The translations under genes and the position numbers were made by a program. From NCBI GenBank assembly GCA_023439185.1, contig JAEXOR010000044.1, forward strand, positions 201,837-265,836: a stretch of 64,000 bases of DNA. The letters run 5' to 3'. Every line of letters starts with the position of its first letter. The first letter of the stretch is position 1. The notes beneath the pieces are model-generated. The model was not told the DNA's origin. It made no database searches and was given only the letters and a program-made list of their open reading frames with translations. This DNA is from Bacillota bacterium (GTDB taxonomy: Bacteria > Bacillota > Desulfotomaculia > Desulfotomaculales > Desulfallaceae). Shown piece by piece: positions 42,764 to 52,064 of this stretch.

Positions 42764-45700
42764 AAAAATTCAACCTGGCCCAATGGGCTCTGAATCACAA
42801 ACAGTTGGTTTATTACTTTATCATGGTCATCTTTGTGGCGGGGATATTTTCTTATCAAAACTTGGGCCGGATGGAGGACCCGGATTTTGTGATCCGTCAA
42901 ATGGTTGTTTCAGCGGCCTGGCCGGGGGCCACCGCCCGCCAGGTGGAAGAACAGGTGACCGACAAAATCGAGAAAAAGCTTCAGAACACTCCCGGACTGG
43001 ATTTTTTGAGAAGCTACTCGCGTCCCGGGCAGGCGGTGATCTATGTGGCGCTGGAAAACGGGACTGCCGTGGAAGATATCCGGCCCACCTGGCTGGAAGT
43101 GCGCAATATGGTCAACGATATCAAGGGCACTCTGCCGGGAGGCGTGGCGGGACCTTATTTCAACGATCGTTTCGACGATGTGTTCGGCTGCATCTATGCC
43201 GTTACCGGCGATGGATACACTTATGCGGAAATGCATGAAAAAGCCGAGCAGATACGCCGGATTTTACTGGGCGTGGCCGATGTGAAAAAGGCTGAGCTAA
43301 TCGGCCTGCAGCCCGAGAAGGTTTTCATCACCATGGAAAGCGCCAAACTGTCCCGGCTGGGCATTGATCCCGCCGTGATGATCAGTACGGTGCAGGCGCA
43401 GGCCGCCATGACCCCGTCGGGGATGCTGGAAACGTCGTCCGACAATGTCTATTTGCGTGTCAGCGGCGTGTTCGAAGATATCGGCAGCATCCGCAACCTG
43501 CCGGTGCGGGTCGGGGACAGCAATTTGCGCCTGGGTGATATTGCCGAGGTCAAGCGCGGCTATGCGGACCCCCCCGAGCCGAAAATGTTTTACAACGGCC
43601 AGCCGGCCGTCGGCATTGCCCTGTCCATGGATCAGGGCGGCAATATCCTGACGCTGGGGGAAAATTTAGAAAAAACCATCGGGCAAATCCAAAAAGACTT
43701 GCCCCTGGGTTTGGAAATAGAGCGGGTGGCGAATCAGCCCCAGGTGGTGAAAGACTCAATTAATCTATTTGTAAGAGATTTGGGGTTGGCGGTAATTGTG
43801 GTGCTGGCCGTTATTTTCCTGAGCATCGGCTTGCGCTCCGGGATCGTGGTGGCGCTTTGCATCCCGCTTATTATATGCGGGGTATTTGCCGGCATGAAAA
43901 TGACGGGCATCGATTTGCACAAGGTTTCCCTGGGGGCGCTGATCATCGCCCTGGGCTTGCTGGTGGACGACGCCATCATCACCGTGGAAATGTTCTCCGT
44001 CAAGCTGGCCCAGGGCTGGGAGCGGTTTGAAGCCGCCGGTTTTGCCTATACCACCATGGCCTTCCCGTGCCTGACCGGCACCCTGATTACCAGCGCCGGA
44101 TTTATTCCGGTGGGCTTGTCCAAGGGCGCCGCCGCGGAGATGGTGGGGAGCATTTTCTGGGTGGTGTCCATGGCCCTGCTGATATCCTGGGTCGTTGCGG
44201 GCGCGGTTGCTCCGCTGCTGGGCTACGGTCTGCTCCGGGCAAAAGCGGCGCCCCACGGCCGGGAACGCGATATCCACGATGTATATGACACCAGGTTCTA
44301 CCGGCTGTTTAAGAAGTTCCTCACCTGGTGCCTGCATCACCGCCGGCTGGTGCTGGGGATAACCGTAGCCTGCTTTTGCGGTTCCGTTTTCCTGCTGGGC
44401 TTCGTCAAGCAGGAGTTTTTCCCGTCGTCGACCCGGCCGGAGCTGATTGTGGATCTGCAGCTGCCGGAGGGGACGCCTGTCCGGGAAACCGAACGGGAAG
44501 CCCAAAAATTTGCCGCCTGGCTAAATGACCGTTCCGGCATTGAGCACTACTCCTATTATACCGGGCAGAGCGCCCCCCGTTTCGTATTAACCGCCGCCCC
44601 GGCGCCGGCCAGTACCAACTTTGCCCAGTTTGTCATTGTCGCCAAAGACACCGCCGCCCGGGTGGAGCTCGACCAGGAGGTTAAGCAACTGTTTGCCGGG
44701 GATTTTGCCAACGTGCGGTTAAACACCCGGATCGTGCAGTATGGGGTCGCGGACCCGTACCCGGTTGTGCTGCGGGTTACCGGTTACGACCATGACGAGG
44801 TGCGCAGGCTGGCCGGACAGGTCCGCGATGTGATGGCGGCGGACCCGGACCTGCGGAACATTAATCTGGACTGGAACGAAAAAAATGAAGTGCTGCGTTT
44901 GGAAATCGATCAGGATAAGGCCCGGCTGCTGGGGATCAGCAGCACGGCTCTGGCCTCCAGTCTGCAGACGCAGTTGTCCGGCGCGCCCCTGGCGGAATTT
45001 CATGAAAAGGATCAAACCATCGGCATCGTGTTCCGGTTGGATGCCCGGGACCTGCCGGATTTATCCCGGATTAAGGACCTGAATATCCACATCGGCGGCG
45101 GCCAATTCGTGCCGCTGGACCACATCGCCAAAATCAGCTGCGAAGCCGAAGAAGGGTTAATCTGGCGCCGCGATTTAAAACCGGCCATTACCGTCCAGGC
45201 CGGCGTGGTACCGGGCGTTACGGGAAACGACGCCACCCGGCGGGTATATAACAGCCTGGCGGAACTGCGCGGCAGTTTGCCGCCCGGTTACAGCATCAAT
45301 ATTGGCGGAGCGCTGGAAAACAGTCAAAAATCCCTCCAAATGCTGTTGGAGCCCGCGCCATTAATGCTGTTTATCATTGTTACGCTGCTGATGTTTCAGC
45401 TGCAAAGTATTTCCAAGACGTTTTTGACCCTGCTGACGGCGCCGCTGGGCATCATCGGGGTGGCCCCGGCCCTGCTGCTGGCCCGCTGCCCGATGGGTTT
45501 TGTGGTGCAAATGGGTATTCTGGCCCTGTCCGGCATCATCATCCGCAACTCCATTATTTTAATCGACCAGATCGAACGGCAAATCAAGGCCGGGGAATCT
45601 GTCTGGAACGCCATTATCAACGCGGCCGTGTTCAGGTTCCGTCCCATTATGCTCACCGCGGCGGCCACGATTTTAGGGATGACTCCGCTGGTGTTCAACG

Positions 45701-45834
45701 AATACTTCGGACCGATGGCCGTGGCCATTGTCGGCGGCCTGTTTGTCGCCACGGTGCTGACGCTGCTGGTATTGCCGGCCATGTACGCGGCCTGGTTTAA
45801 AATCAAGCCCGAAGCGCAGAACGGCAGCGTTTGA
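42760..45834 (+). CDS. RND-family efflux transporter permease
   Basis: 1024 residues, full-length AcrB/HAE1-type: first helix near residue 15-32, large porter loop, TM2-6 block with the proton-relay motif GLLVDDAIITVEMF in TM4, central loop, second porter domain and C-terminal helix block (SGIIIRNSIILID, PIMLTAAATILGM). It lies directly downstream of its adaptor. In a monoderm such pumps would move substrate across one membrane only, so the usual tripartite route is not available unless the host has an outer membrane. Context suggests export of the siderophore. A fragment of a related gene end lies at 55551-55592. Confidence 0.92.
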   Translation: MKKFNLAQWALNHKQLVYYFIMVIFVAGIFSYQNLGRMEDPDFVIRQMVVSAAWPGATARQVEEQVTDKIEKKLQNTPGLDFLRSYSRPGQAVIYVALENGTAVEDIRPTWLEVRNMVNDIKGTLPGGVAGPYFNDRFDDVFGCIYAVTGDGYTYAEMHEKAEQIRRILLGVADVKKAELIGLQPEKVFITMESAKLSRLGIDPAVMISTVQAQAAMTPSGMLETSSDNVYLRVSGVFEDIGSIRNLPVRVGDSNLRLGDIAEVKRGYADPPEPKMFYNGQPAVGIALSMDQGGNILTLGENLEKTIGQIQKDLPLGLEIERVANQPQVVKDSINLFVRDLGLAVIVVLAVIFLSIGLRSGIVVALCIPLIICGVFAGMKMTGIDLHKVSLGALIIALGLLVDDAIITVEMFSVKLAQGWERFEAAGFAYTTMAFPCLTGTLITSAGFIPVGLSKGAAAEMVGSIFWVVSMALLISWVVAGAVAPLLGYGLLRAKAAPHGRERDIHDVYDTRFYRLFKKFLTWCLHHRRLVLGITVACFCGSVFLLGFVKQEFFPSSTRPELIVDLQLPEGTPVRETEREAQKFAAWLNDRSGIEHYSYYTGQSAPRFVLTAAPAPASTNFAQFVIVAKDTAARVELDQEVKQLFAGDFANVRLNTRIVQYGVADPYPVVLRVTGYDHDEVRRLAGQVRDVMAADPDLRNINLDWNEKNEVLRLEIDQDKARLLGISSTALASSLQTQLSGAPLAEFHEKDQTIGIVFRLDARDLPDLSRIKDLNIHIGGGQFVPLDHIAKISCEAEEGLIWRRDLKPAITVQAGVVPGVTGNDATRRVYNSLAELRGSLPPGYSINIGGALENSQKSLQMLLEPAPLMLFIIVTLLMFQLQSISKTFLTLLTAPLGIIGVAPALLLARCPMGFVVQMGILALSGIIIRNSIILIDQIERQIKAGESVWNAIINAAVFRFRPIMLTAAATILGMTPLVFNEYFGPMAVAIVGGLFVATVLTLLVLPAMYAAWFKIKPEAQNGSV

Positions 45835-45955
45835 TGATGTATTGAAAACCAACCGGTTGTTTAAGCGGCGGGGAGAGTCGTGCTGTGGGTGAACATTTTT
45901 TCCCCCAAAGAGAGAAGAGTGTCTTCGGGTGCCGGAGCAAAGGAGAGAAGTACAG

Positions 45956-48900
45956 ATGAATAAAGTGAAAAAAAGTGGGATTACCATTTTGCTGACGGCA
46001 CTGATCATGGCGGTGCAATATACGGTCTTATCCGGTGCCTTATTCCCCGCCCCAAAGGCGGCGGCAGCCATAGAAACGGACACCATAAACGCGGGGCTGA
46101 CCCTAACCGAAGACACGGTCCACAGCGGAGACCTGTACCTGACCGGCGGCACGTTAAACCTGAACGGCCATCAGCTGCACATCAGCGGCGACCTCCTGCA
46201 CCAAGGAGGCACGCTGTCTGTAAACAGCGGTGAGCTGCTGGTCCAGGGAGATTATTTGATACAAAATAATGGCAGCTACAGCAGCGGTATTTTGAAAATG
46301 ACCAACGCAGGGGACTACGTGCAGGTGCGGGGCGATTTTGTCATGGACAGCAGCTCCGGCCACATTGATTGCCTTACCGGCGGCGTGCTGGAAGTAAAGG
46401 GAGACTTTACGCAAAAAAGCAGCTATAGTTATTCTTATCGTAATCCCTATAACGGGCAATACTATTATATCTATAGCCAAAATAACAACTTCCGGGCCTC
46501 GGGTACCCACAAAGTGCTGCTGTCAGGCAGCGGCCTGCAGCGCGTCAGCTTCGAAGACACCGACTTCAATTCCGAATACTACTCCCGCTTCAACACGTTG
46601 GAGATCACCAAACCCCTGGACACCGGCTACAGCTTCAACAAAATACCGGTGTGGGCCAAACTAATCTCCCGGGCAGAAACCATGGGCGAATGCCCCTTCG
46701 TCTCACAGGGCTCAGACCCCGTCAACCTCTCCACCGGCAACTTCTTCATGGACGCCACGGACCTCAGCATCCCCACCCCGGGCCTGCCTTTGGAGTTCAC
46801 CCGATACTACAATTCCCTGGACACCAACAGCGGTCCCCTGGGCCAAGGCTGGACCCACAACTACAACAGCCGCCTGACCTTCAACGCCGACGGCTCCGCC
46901 AACGTCTACTACGCAGACGGACACGTCGTCATCTTTCTTAAAAACGGCGCCGGCTTCCTGCGTCCCCCGGGCTGCTTTGAAACCCTGGACCGGGGAGAAA
47001 ACAACACCTATACCCTGACCTTTAAAGACCAGAAAAAATATACCTACGACTCCACGGGCAAACTGCTCAGCCAAAGCGACAAAAACGGCAACCTTACCGC
47101 CCTGACCTACACCGGCAGCCTTTTGACCGCCGTCGCCGAAGCGGCCGGCCGCAGCCTGGCCTTTACCCACGACGGCAACCAGCGTATCACCGGCATCACC
47201 GACCCCGCCGGCAGAACCATCCATTTCACCTACGACCCAGCCGGCAACCTCATCTCCGTACAAGACGTCCGGGGCGGCGTCACCCATTACAGCTACGACG
47301 GCAGCGGCCTCACCCGCATCATCGACCCCCGGGGCCATGCCGTCCTCCACAACCAGTACGACGACAGCGGCCGGGTCACCAGCCAGACAGACGGCCGGGA
47401 CAACATCACCCAATTTGCCTACGACCCGATCGGCCAGAAAACCGTCATGACCGACCCTAAAGGCAACGCCGTCACCATCGCCTACGACGAAAAATACCGC
47501 ACCACCGCTGCCGACTACCCCGACGGCAAAACCGAATCCTACACCTACGACAACAACAACTGCCGCACCGGCGAAACCGACAAAAACGGCCACACCACCA
47601 CTTACACCTACGATGGCATGGGCAACCTGCTGACCAAAACAGACCCGGCCCCCTTGGGCTACACCACCACCTACACCTACGACAGCCTGAACAACCCGGT
47701 GCAAATTACCGACGCCGCCGGGCACATCACCGACTACGCCTACGACGCCAAAGGCAACCTGCTCTCGGTCAGCAAAGCGGTATACGGCGCCACCGCCACC
47801 ACCACATTCACCTATAACCAAACCGGCCAGATCACCGGCCTTACCGACCCCAACGGCCACACCACCATAGTGGCCTACGACCAATACGGCAACCGCACGG
47901 CGGTAACCGATGCCCTGGGCCAGACCACATCCTACACCTACGACCCAATCGGCCGCAAACTAACCGCAACAGACCCCCGGGGCAATGAAACCGGCGCAGA
48001 CCCCGGAACATATTGCTGGACCTACACCTACGACCCGGCCGGCAACGTCATAACCATCACCGACCCCCTGGGCCACATCACCGCCAACACCTACGATCAA
48101 AACGGCAACCGGATTAGCACCACCGATCCCGGGGGCAGCACCACTACCTTTGCCTATGATCAGAACAACAAACTGACCGCCGTCACCGATCCCCACGGCG
48201 CAGTGACAACCTCCCAATACGACGCCGAAAACAACCTGGCGGCCGTCACCGACGCCAACGGCCGCACCGTCGCCTACGGGTACGACTTCCTGAACCGGCT
48301 CACCGCCACCACCTACCCCGACGGCAGCGCCGAAACCCTGACCCTGGACGGCAACGGCAACACCATTGCCCACACAGACCCCAGGGGCAACACTACCAGT
48401 TATGCATACGACGCCCTGAACCGCCTGATCAAAACCACCGACCCGGCGGGCGGCAGCGTCACCGTTCAATACGACCCCCTGGGCAACCAAACCGGCGTCA
48501 CCGACCAACGGGGCCACACCACCCGCTACACCTACGACCAGGCGTCCCGCCTGCTGGCCGTAACCGATCCGCTGCACCACACCACCGGCTACACCTACGA
48601 CCCGGCGGGCAACATGACCAGCGTCACCGACGCCCGGGGCAATCAATGGACCTACACCTACGACCCCGCCAACCGGCTGCTCCACACCACCGACCCCCTG
48701 GGCTATGCAAGCACCCTGCGATACGACAGCGCCGGCAACGTAACCAACAGCACCAACGCCAACGGAGCCGGCACCGCCTACACCTACGACGCCTTAAACA
48801 GGCTGGCGGCGGTCACCGACGCCCTGGGCCACATCACCGCCTACACCTACGACCTAAACAGCAACCTCACCGGCGTCACCGACGCCAACGGGCACACCAC

Positions 48901-50929
48901 CGCCTACGCATACGACGCCACAAACCGCCTGACGGCCGCAACCAACCCCCTGGGCCAGACCACGGCCTACGCCTACGACCCCGCGGGCAACCGGATTGGC
49001 AGCACCAAACCCGACGGCCACACCATCAGCTACAGCTACGACAGCAACAACCGCCTGGCGGAAATCACCTACCCCGGCTCCAGCCGGGTCAGCTTCACCT
49101 ACGACGCCAACGGCAACCGGACCCAAATGACCGACCCCGCAGGGACCACCGGCTACAGCTACGATCACCTAGACCGGCTTACCTCGGTGACCAGGGCCGT
49201 CTACACCATCGGCTACGACTACGACCTGGCCGGCAACCTCACCGGCCTCACCTACTCCGGCGGATTAAACATAACCTACGCCTACAACGAACTCAACCAA
49301 CTGGCATCCGTAACCGCCGCCGTCTATACCGCCACCTTCACTTACGACGAACTGGGCCACATCACCGGCGAACAACTGCCCAACGGTATCACGGTAAGCT
49401 ATGCCTACGACAATATCGGCCGGCTTACCTCGCTGCAGCACCTCAAAGGCGACACCACCCTGGCCGGAATAACATACACCCTGGACAACCTGGGCAACCG
49501 CCTCAGCGCCACCAACGAAAACAGAGAGACCACCCGCTACACCTACGATCACCTCAATCAACTGACTGAAGTGCAATACCCCAACAGCGGTTCAGTGGCC
49601 TACACCTACGACCCCGTGGGCAACCGTCTCAGCGCCAACAACACAAGCTACGCCTACGACGCCGCCAACCGGCTGCTCCGGGTGGACACCACGCCCTACG
49701 GCTACGACCCCAACGGCAACCTCATCTCCGTGGGCGAAGCGGTATACTACGATTACGACCACGAAAACCGGCTGATACAATTTGCCGATGACAAAAACAC
49801 CTGCCGTTACACCTACGACGGCGACGGCAACCGCCTGACCCAAACAGTCAGCGGCGCGGTCTATGGGAATTACAGCTACATTTACGACATCAATGCAGGA
49901 CTTCCGCTGCTATTGGCAGAAATAGACAGTCAGGGCAACACCAACAACTACCTGTACGCCAACAGCCTTTACGGACGCATTGGCCCCACCGGGACAGCAT
50001 ACTACCACGCCGACGGCCTGGGCAGCGTATCGGTGATCAGCGACGTCTACGGCAATACCATAAACCGCTACACCTACGACGCCTTCGGCAGCCCCCGCTC
50101 CGTGGCGGAAAGCGTATACAACCCCTTCATGTTCACCGGCGAGCCGTACGACCCCAGCGGGTTGATTTACCTGCGGGCCAGATACTACGACCCGGCTACC
50201 GGCAGGTTCCTCACCCCGGACACCTACCCAGGTGAACTGACCGACCCGCTGTCGCAGCACCGGTACGTTTATTGCGGCAACAACCCCATAATGTATATTG
50301 ACCCCAGCGGGCACATGACGAAATGTGAAATATGGGAGAGCATAAAGAGAGGCTTTAGCATAGCAACCGATCCCAATACATATGCCCAAAGTTGGAATGT
50401 AGCAAAAGAAAACTTCCCGGAGGGCTTTAAAGAATTTGGCACCGCAGGGTTATTGGGAATAGACCCTGATACCTTCGACAGGTATATAACTGGTCAAATG
50501 TCAGAGAAGGAATTCAAGAAGACCAGTGAAATAATTGCAATAAACCTTGCTCTTATCGGAAGGGGCAAGGCTGTCGGAGCAGGTAGGACGGCAGCTGTTA
50601 AGGGCGTGGGTAGTAAGATACCAAGCTCGAGTACTAAAGTTATAAGTACTCCCGAAGTGAAAGCTCCAAATGCTATTAAATCAACTAATGTTACAAATGC
50701 TTGGGACAATTATCTAGGCAAAAATACTACAAATATAAATCCTAGAACAGGAGTGGCTGATCCGAATAGGATATTCTCGGCAGATGGTACAAAAAGCATT
50801 CGATTTGGCAATCATGAAATGGGAAGTATGGGTACGCCTAAAGGACATTTCCATTATGAAACTTGGACATATAATGCTGCAACAGATACAATGACAGTTA
50901 CAAATACGTTGCAACGAATTATTCCGTAG
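45956..50929 (+). CDS. Secreted RHS/YD-repeat protein with variable C-terminal toxin-like domain
   Basis: 1657 residues; ATG 45956 follows AAAGGAGAG. Signal peptide about 1-40 (hydrophobic core then APKAAAA). An N-terminal beta-rich region (~45-240) precedes DPVNLSTGNFF, DUF6531-like entry and dozens of YD repeats of the form TYDPxGNxxxxTDxxG. The RHS core ends with RARYYDPATGRF and NPIMYIDPSGH (about 1405-1453). The last ~200 residues differ in base composition (AT-richer) and end in a module with DPNRIFSADGTKSIRFGNHEM and HFHYETW, His/Glu-rich and likely the toxic domain; I cannot name its family. The next gene is the probable immunity gene. Role: contact-dependent or secreted inter-bacterial antagonism. 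Confidence 0.85.
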   Translation: MNKVKKSGITILLTALIMAVQYTVLSGALFPAPKAAAAIETDTINAGLTLTEDTVHSGDLYLTGGTLNLNGHQLHISGDLLHQGGTLSVNSGELLVQGDYLIQNNGSYSSGILKMTNAGDYVQVRGDFVMDSSSGHIDCLTGGVLEVKGDFTQKSSYSYSYRNPYNGQYYYIYSQNNNFRASGTHKVLLSGSGLQRVSFEDTDFNSEYYSRFNTLEITKPLDTGYSFNKIPVWAKLISRAETMGECPFVSQGSDPVNLSTGNFFMDATDLSIPTPGLPLEFTRYYNSLDTNSGPLGQGWTHNYNSRLTFNADGSANVYYADGHVVIFLKNGAGFLRPPGCFETLDRGENNTYTLTFKDQKKYTYDSTGKLLSQSDKNGNLTALTYTGSLLTAVAEAAGRSLAFTHDGNQRITGITDPAGRTIHFTYDPAGNLISVQDVRGGVTHYSYDGSGLTRIIDPRGHAVLHNQYDDSGRVTSQTDGRDNITQFAYDPIGQKTVMTDPKGNAVTIAYDEKYRTTAADYPDGKTESYTYDNNNCRTGETDKNGHTTTYTYDGMGNLLTKTDPAPLGYTTTYTYDSLNNPVQITDAAGHITDYAYDAKGNLLSVSKAVYGATATTTFTYNQTGQITGLTDPNGHTTIVAYDQYGNRTAVTDALGQTTSYTYDPIGRKLTATDPRGNETGADPGTYCWTYTYDPAGNVITITDPLGHITANTYDQNGNRISTTDPGGSTTTFAYDQNNKLTAVTDPHGAVTTSQYDAENNLAAVTDANGRTVAYGYDFLNRLTATTYPDGSAETLTLDGNGNTIAHTDPRGNTTSYAYDALNRLIKTTDPAGGSVTVQYDPLGNQTGVTDQRGHTTRYTYDQASRLLAVTDPLHHTTGYTYDPAGNMTSVTDARGNQWTYTYDPANRLLHTTDPLGYASTLRYDSAGNVTNSTNANGAGTAYTYDALNRLAAVTDALGHITAYTYDLNSNLTGVTDANGHTTAYAYDATNRLTAATNPLGQTTAYAYDPAGNRIGSTKPDGHTISYSYDSNNRLAEITYPGSSRVSFTYDANGNRTQMTDPAGTTGYSYDHLDRLTSVTRAVYTIGYDYDLAGNLTGLTYSGGLNITYAYNELNQLASVTAAVYTATFTYDELGHITGEQLPNGITVSYAYDNIGRLTSLQHLKGDTTLAGITYTLDNLGNRLSATNENRETTRYTYDHLNQLTEVQYPNSGSVAYTYDPVGNRLSANNTSYAYDAANRLLRVDTTPYGYDPNGNLISVGEAVYYDYDHENRLIQFADDKNTCRYTYDGDGNRLTQTVSGAVYGNYSYIYDINAGLPLLLAEIDSQGNTNNYLYANSLYGRIGPTGTAYYHADGLGSVSVISDVYGNTINRYTYDAFGSPRSVAESVYNPFMFTGEPYDPSGLIYLRARYYDPATGRFLTPDTYPGELTDPLSQHRYVYCGNNPIMYIDPSGHMTKCEIWESIKRGFSIATDPNTYAQSWNVAKENFPEGFKEFGTAGLLGIDPDTFDRYITGQMSEKEFKKTSEIIAINLALIGRGKAVGAGRTAAVKGVGSKIPSSSTKVISTPEVKAPNAIKSTNVTNAWDNYLGKNTTNINPRTGVADPNRIFSADGTKSIRFGNHEMGSMGTPKGHFHYETWTYNAATDTMTVTNTLQRIIP

Positions 50930-50943
50930 AAAGGGTGAGCAAT

Positions 50944-51327
50944 ATGAGAGTCCAAATTAACGAAATAATTCATGAAAACTCAAATATTATTGTGGCTTTT
51001 TCCTCAAGTTTTGGATGTGCAAAGGCCTATTGGGATGGGGAGGAGCCGATTGCAAATAGCGAGTACCAAGTCGAAGTAGATATTAATAATACATTGGTTT
51101 GGAATAAAGATGTATTGCGTCATGAAAACTATGAATGCGCTATTCAACTAAAAAATGATTTTATTCTTATTTCTGGATGCATAGACTCCATTGATGAGGA
51201 TGGATATACAGTATTGAGAATAGGCGACAGCATTATACCATTTTTAACAACAGGTGACCCATTTCAAGTTGGCACTAATATTACTTTGTCAACAGGGACA
51301 ATTACCTTATCGCCAATTGATTATTGA
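50944..51327 (+). CDS. Probable immunity protein for the RHS toxin
   Basis: 127 residues, acidic, soluble, no signal peptide. ATG 50944 follows AAAGGGTGAG by ~8 bases; a GTG at 50935 is less likely. It begins 14 bases after the RHS stop and shares the AT-rich composition of the RHS C-terminal region, the usual arrangement of cognate immunity genes. It reads as mostly beta strands (NIIVAFSSSFGCAKAYWDG, DEDGYTVLRIGDSIIPF). No family is recognised with confidence; function is inferred from position. Confidence 0.6.
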   Translation: MRVQINEIIHENSNIIVAFSSSFGCAKAYWDGEEPIANSEYQVEVDINNTLVWNKDVLRHENYECAIQLKNDFILISGCIDSIDEDGYTVLRIGDSIIPFLTTGDPFQVGTNITLSTGTITLSPIDY

Positions 51328-51360
51328 AAACAGGGGGCAGCAATAACTCCGCTACGTTCC

Positions 51361-51389
51361 TTGACAAATGCAGAGTGCACCTGTATGTA
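51361..51389 (+). promoter_or_regulatory. Promoter of an apparently noncoding unit
   Basis: TTGACA (51361-51366), 17 bases, TATGTA (51384-51389). No ORF follows for over 600 bases; a strong hairpin terminator stands at 51741-51771. Confidence 0.5.
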
Positions 51390-51429
51390 TAGATACTTTA
51401 TAGAGAGTGGGTTTGGGCTAAACCATGTA

Positions 51430-51736
51430 ATTACAGCCACCTGAAAGGTGTACTTTTGCTGAATTTACAGCTACCTTAGAAAAACTGTTATCGGTTGCCC
51501 AAAGTCCTAAACGGTCGGCATTGCCGACCGCTGAGATTACCCTTTTCAAGATGAACTATTTAAATAATACTGACCCATATGAACCTTAATAGACACCTTG
51601 AAAAGCTTAAAATTTAGCAAGTTTGCAGTAATCACAGCGGCCTAAAAGGTGTACTTTGTTCAATTTACAGCTATTAAGGAAAAATAGACACTATGTGCCC
51701 AAAGTCCCTAAGCGGTTGGCATTGCCGGTTGCTGTA
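51430..51736 (+). repeat. Two imperfect direct repeats with conserved hairpins
   Basis: Copy 1 hairpin CGGTCGGCA-T-TGCCGACCG (51512-51530) and copy 2 hairpin AGCGGTTGGCA-T-TGCCGGTTGCT (51711-51733) occupy the same place in each unit. Between the units a further inverted pair, CTTTTCAAG (51542) and CTTGAAAAG (51597), is seen. Confidence 0.65.
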
Positions 51737-51740
51737 AACC

Positions 51741-51771
51741 GGCGGGGGCACCCAAAGGTGCACCCGCCTTT
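51741..51771 (+). terminator. Rho-independent-like terminator
   Basis: GGCGGG-G-GCACC, loop CAAA, GGTGC-A-CCCGCC followed by TTT. Stem of 11 pairs with one internal mismatch. The 293 bases from here to the next gene hold nothing recognisable. Confidence 0.6.
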
Positions 51772-52064
51772 AACCTGCACCGTTTATCTACCACGAAAAA
51801 CTGTCCAATACATGTAAGCCATATCTTTGCCAATGCTCTTACATATTGGTCGTTTTGAGTGTTTAATACGATTGACTGCCTCAAATAGTCCGTGGAGTCT
51901 GTAAGAAAATTCAAGTTTGACAGCTAAGCAAAAAGCTGCATAGGTTTACAGAGCCACAAAACAATTTTGTACTGATTGTCGCAGATTGAGAAAAACGAAA
52001 AATAGCGATTGAATGAGATAATCGTAGGTTTTTAATAAAATATTGAGATAGGGAGTCGTGTATT

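Larger units (their letters stand above)
51397..51771 (+). ncRNA. Candidate structured noncoding RNA (~375 nt) with two repeated domains
   Basis: The segment between the promoter at 51361 and the terminator at 51741 lacks a coding frame. It contains two copies of a ~100-base unit about 200 bases apart (51430-51533 and 51630-51736), each with AAGGTGTACTTT, a TTTACAGCTA element, GCCCAAAGTCC and a terminal hairpin. The hairpins keep pairing through G-U wobbles in copy 2, which favours RNA on the plus strand. It matches no RNA class I can recognise (not 6S, tmRNA, RNase P or SRP). Confidence 0.35.

Noticed and set aside
46712..47884. Long minus-strand open frame inside the RHS gene (valine/glycine-rich)
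   Set aside because: It is the complement of regular YD repeats; it has no start signal and a low-complexity translation.
48646..49569. Long plus-strand frame rich in His, Arg, Gln and Pro within the RHS gene
   Set aside because: Frame-shifted shadow of the YD repeats with no ribosome binding site.
51430..51736. CRISPR-like array from the repeated units
   Set aside because: Only two ~100-base imperfect copies 200 bases apart; no short regular repeats or spacers and no cas genes.
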